Below are positions 63,575 to 64,000 of a stretch of 64,000 nt of DNA, one piece after another (the first letter of the stretch is position 1; every line of letters begins with the position of its first letter). Made by a program: the position numbers and the translations under genes. Origin of the DNA: CAZDET01 sp964504335 (GTDB lineage: Bacteria > Bacteroidota > Bacteroidia > Chitinophagales > Saprospiraceae); NCBI GenBank assembly GCA_964504335.1, contig CAZDET010000001.1, positions 128,399 to 192,398 of the forward strand, given 5' to 3'. The notes beneath the pieces were generated by a model. It did no database searches. It worked only from the letters and a program-made list of their open reading frames with translations, and had not been told where the DNA came from.

Positions 63575-63860
63575 GATTCCAATTTTAAATTTCCCTCCTT
63601 TTCTAAGGATGATAATTTGCCGGAGTGCGGTGGAAACCATCAGCTGTTTTCACCGCGGCATTCAAAAAAGAGGGTAATAAGAGGGAAGGGGTATCGTAGC
63701 GGAAGGGGAGTATTTTTTAACTTTTTTATAAGAAATGGTGAGGTTGGGGCCCAAATCGAATTTCTTGCTCTATGTACTTGAAAAGCAGGGCGTTTTTTGG
63801 TAAGTTGTAGTTGTAAAGTTTGGTTGGCCGAAACAATATCCCAGCCACAAACCATTTACG
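63575..63860. other. Divergent intergenic region
   Basis: Carries the upstream regions of the small secreted protein (left) and the membrane protein (right). Purine-rich in the middle (GAGGGAAGGGG near 63692). No promoter box or hairpin was identified with confidence. Confidence 0.35.
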
Positions 63861-64000
63861 ATGATGCATAACACTAGACTAATCGGTATCCTGCTCGCCG
63901 TGGTATTTGTATTGCTGATCCCGTTCGTGGCCATGCAATTCACCGATGACGTGCGGTGGAATGCAGTTGATTTTGTGGTCGCCGGTGTACTGTTGCTTGG
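63861..64000 (+). CDS. Hypothetical membrane protein (partial, cut by window end)
   Basis: 46 codons are visible from ATG 63861: MMHNTRLIGILLAVVFVLLI, PFVAMQFTDDVRWNAVDFVV and AGVLLL. It begins with a hydrophobic helix, a short acidic loop and the start of a second helix. Similar short two-to-three-helix proteins are common in Bacteroidota, with no known function. The rest lies outside the window. Confidence 0.6.
   Translation, partial: MMHNTRLIGILLAVVFVLLIPFVAMQFTDDVRWNAVDFVVAGVLLL

Noticed and set aside
1..64000. tRNA/rRNA genes, CRISPR arrays, insertion sequences and prophage genes
   Set aside because: Looked for cloverleaf-like, regularly spaced or transposase-like patterns across the window and found none that could be supported.

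Overview
The window looks like chromosomal DNA of an aerobic Bacteroidota, most likely a Saprospiria/Lewinella-type marine bacterium. Supporting this are an alternative complex III plus caa3-type oxidase locus in the Bacteroidota order, a compact mraZ-to-ftsZ division cluster with an FtsZ tail ending NSFLHDNVD, promoter candidates of the TAnnTTTG type, scarce Shine-Dalgarno sequences, a TonB-dependent receptor, FecI/ECF-like sigma/anti-sigma pairs and DUF3179. The genus is inferred, not proven. No rRNA, tRNA, CRISPR array or insertion sequence was found.

Region 1 (1-15219, minus strand) is a respiratory block: actABCDEF (quinol:cytochrome c oxidoreductase), then ctaC, ctaD, ctaB and two subunit III genes, the last cut by the window edge. 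CtaC carries a C-terminal OmpA-like domain. Two nearly identical 19-bp palindromes lie upstream of actA and ctaC, each 48 nt upstream of a TAnnTTTG-like -7 element, which suggests joint control of electron transport. thyA and a UbiD-family decarboxylase follow as a divergent pair, then two tandem ATE/Bpt-like transferase paralogues.

Region 2 (about 21178-25983) is the most striking part: a complete diversity-generating retroelement (DGR). It has a reverse transcriptase with the DGR motif GNLTSQ and YVDD, an Avd accessory protein, a template repeat (TR) and a variable repeat (VR). The VR is the C-terminus of a 1030-residue TIR - STAND NTPase - FGE/C-type-lectin-fold protein. Over 112 bp TR and VR differ at 14 positions, all of them adenines in the sense strand of the TR, the fingerprint of adenine-specific mutagenic retrohoming. 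The arrangement predicts an immune-type receptor whose sensor tip is continually rewritten. The layout is unusual: avd is divergent from the RT with 3 bp between start codons, and the TR overlaps the 3' end of the RT coding sequence.

Region 3 (26183-29339) holds a TonB-dependent receptor, a 58-residue YqaE/Pmp3 membrane protein and a small unknown partner. Region 4 (29482-44984, minus strand) is the division/cell-wall cluster mraZ-rsmH-ftsL-ftsI-murE-mraY-murD-ftsW-murG-murC-ftsQ-ftsA-ftsZ, with a possible MraZ operator in front.

Region 5 (45437-64000) is accessory: a Nudix-related regulator, a lipoprotein, an alpha/beta-hydrolase-fold protein lacking the usual serine and translationally coupled to a PEP-synthase-like enzyme, two tandem secreted MORN-repeat/caspase proteins, a two-component cluster, an epimerase, a DUF3179 protein, two ECF sigma factors with anti-sigma or anti-sigma-like partners, a bestrophin-like channel and small unknown proteins.
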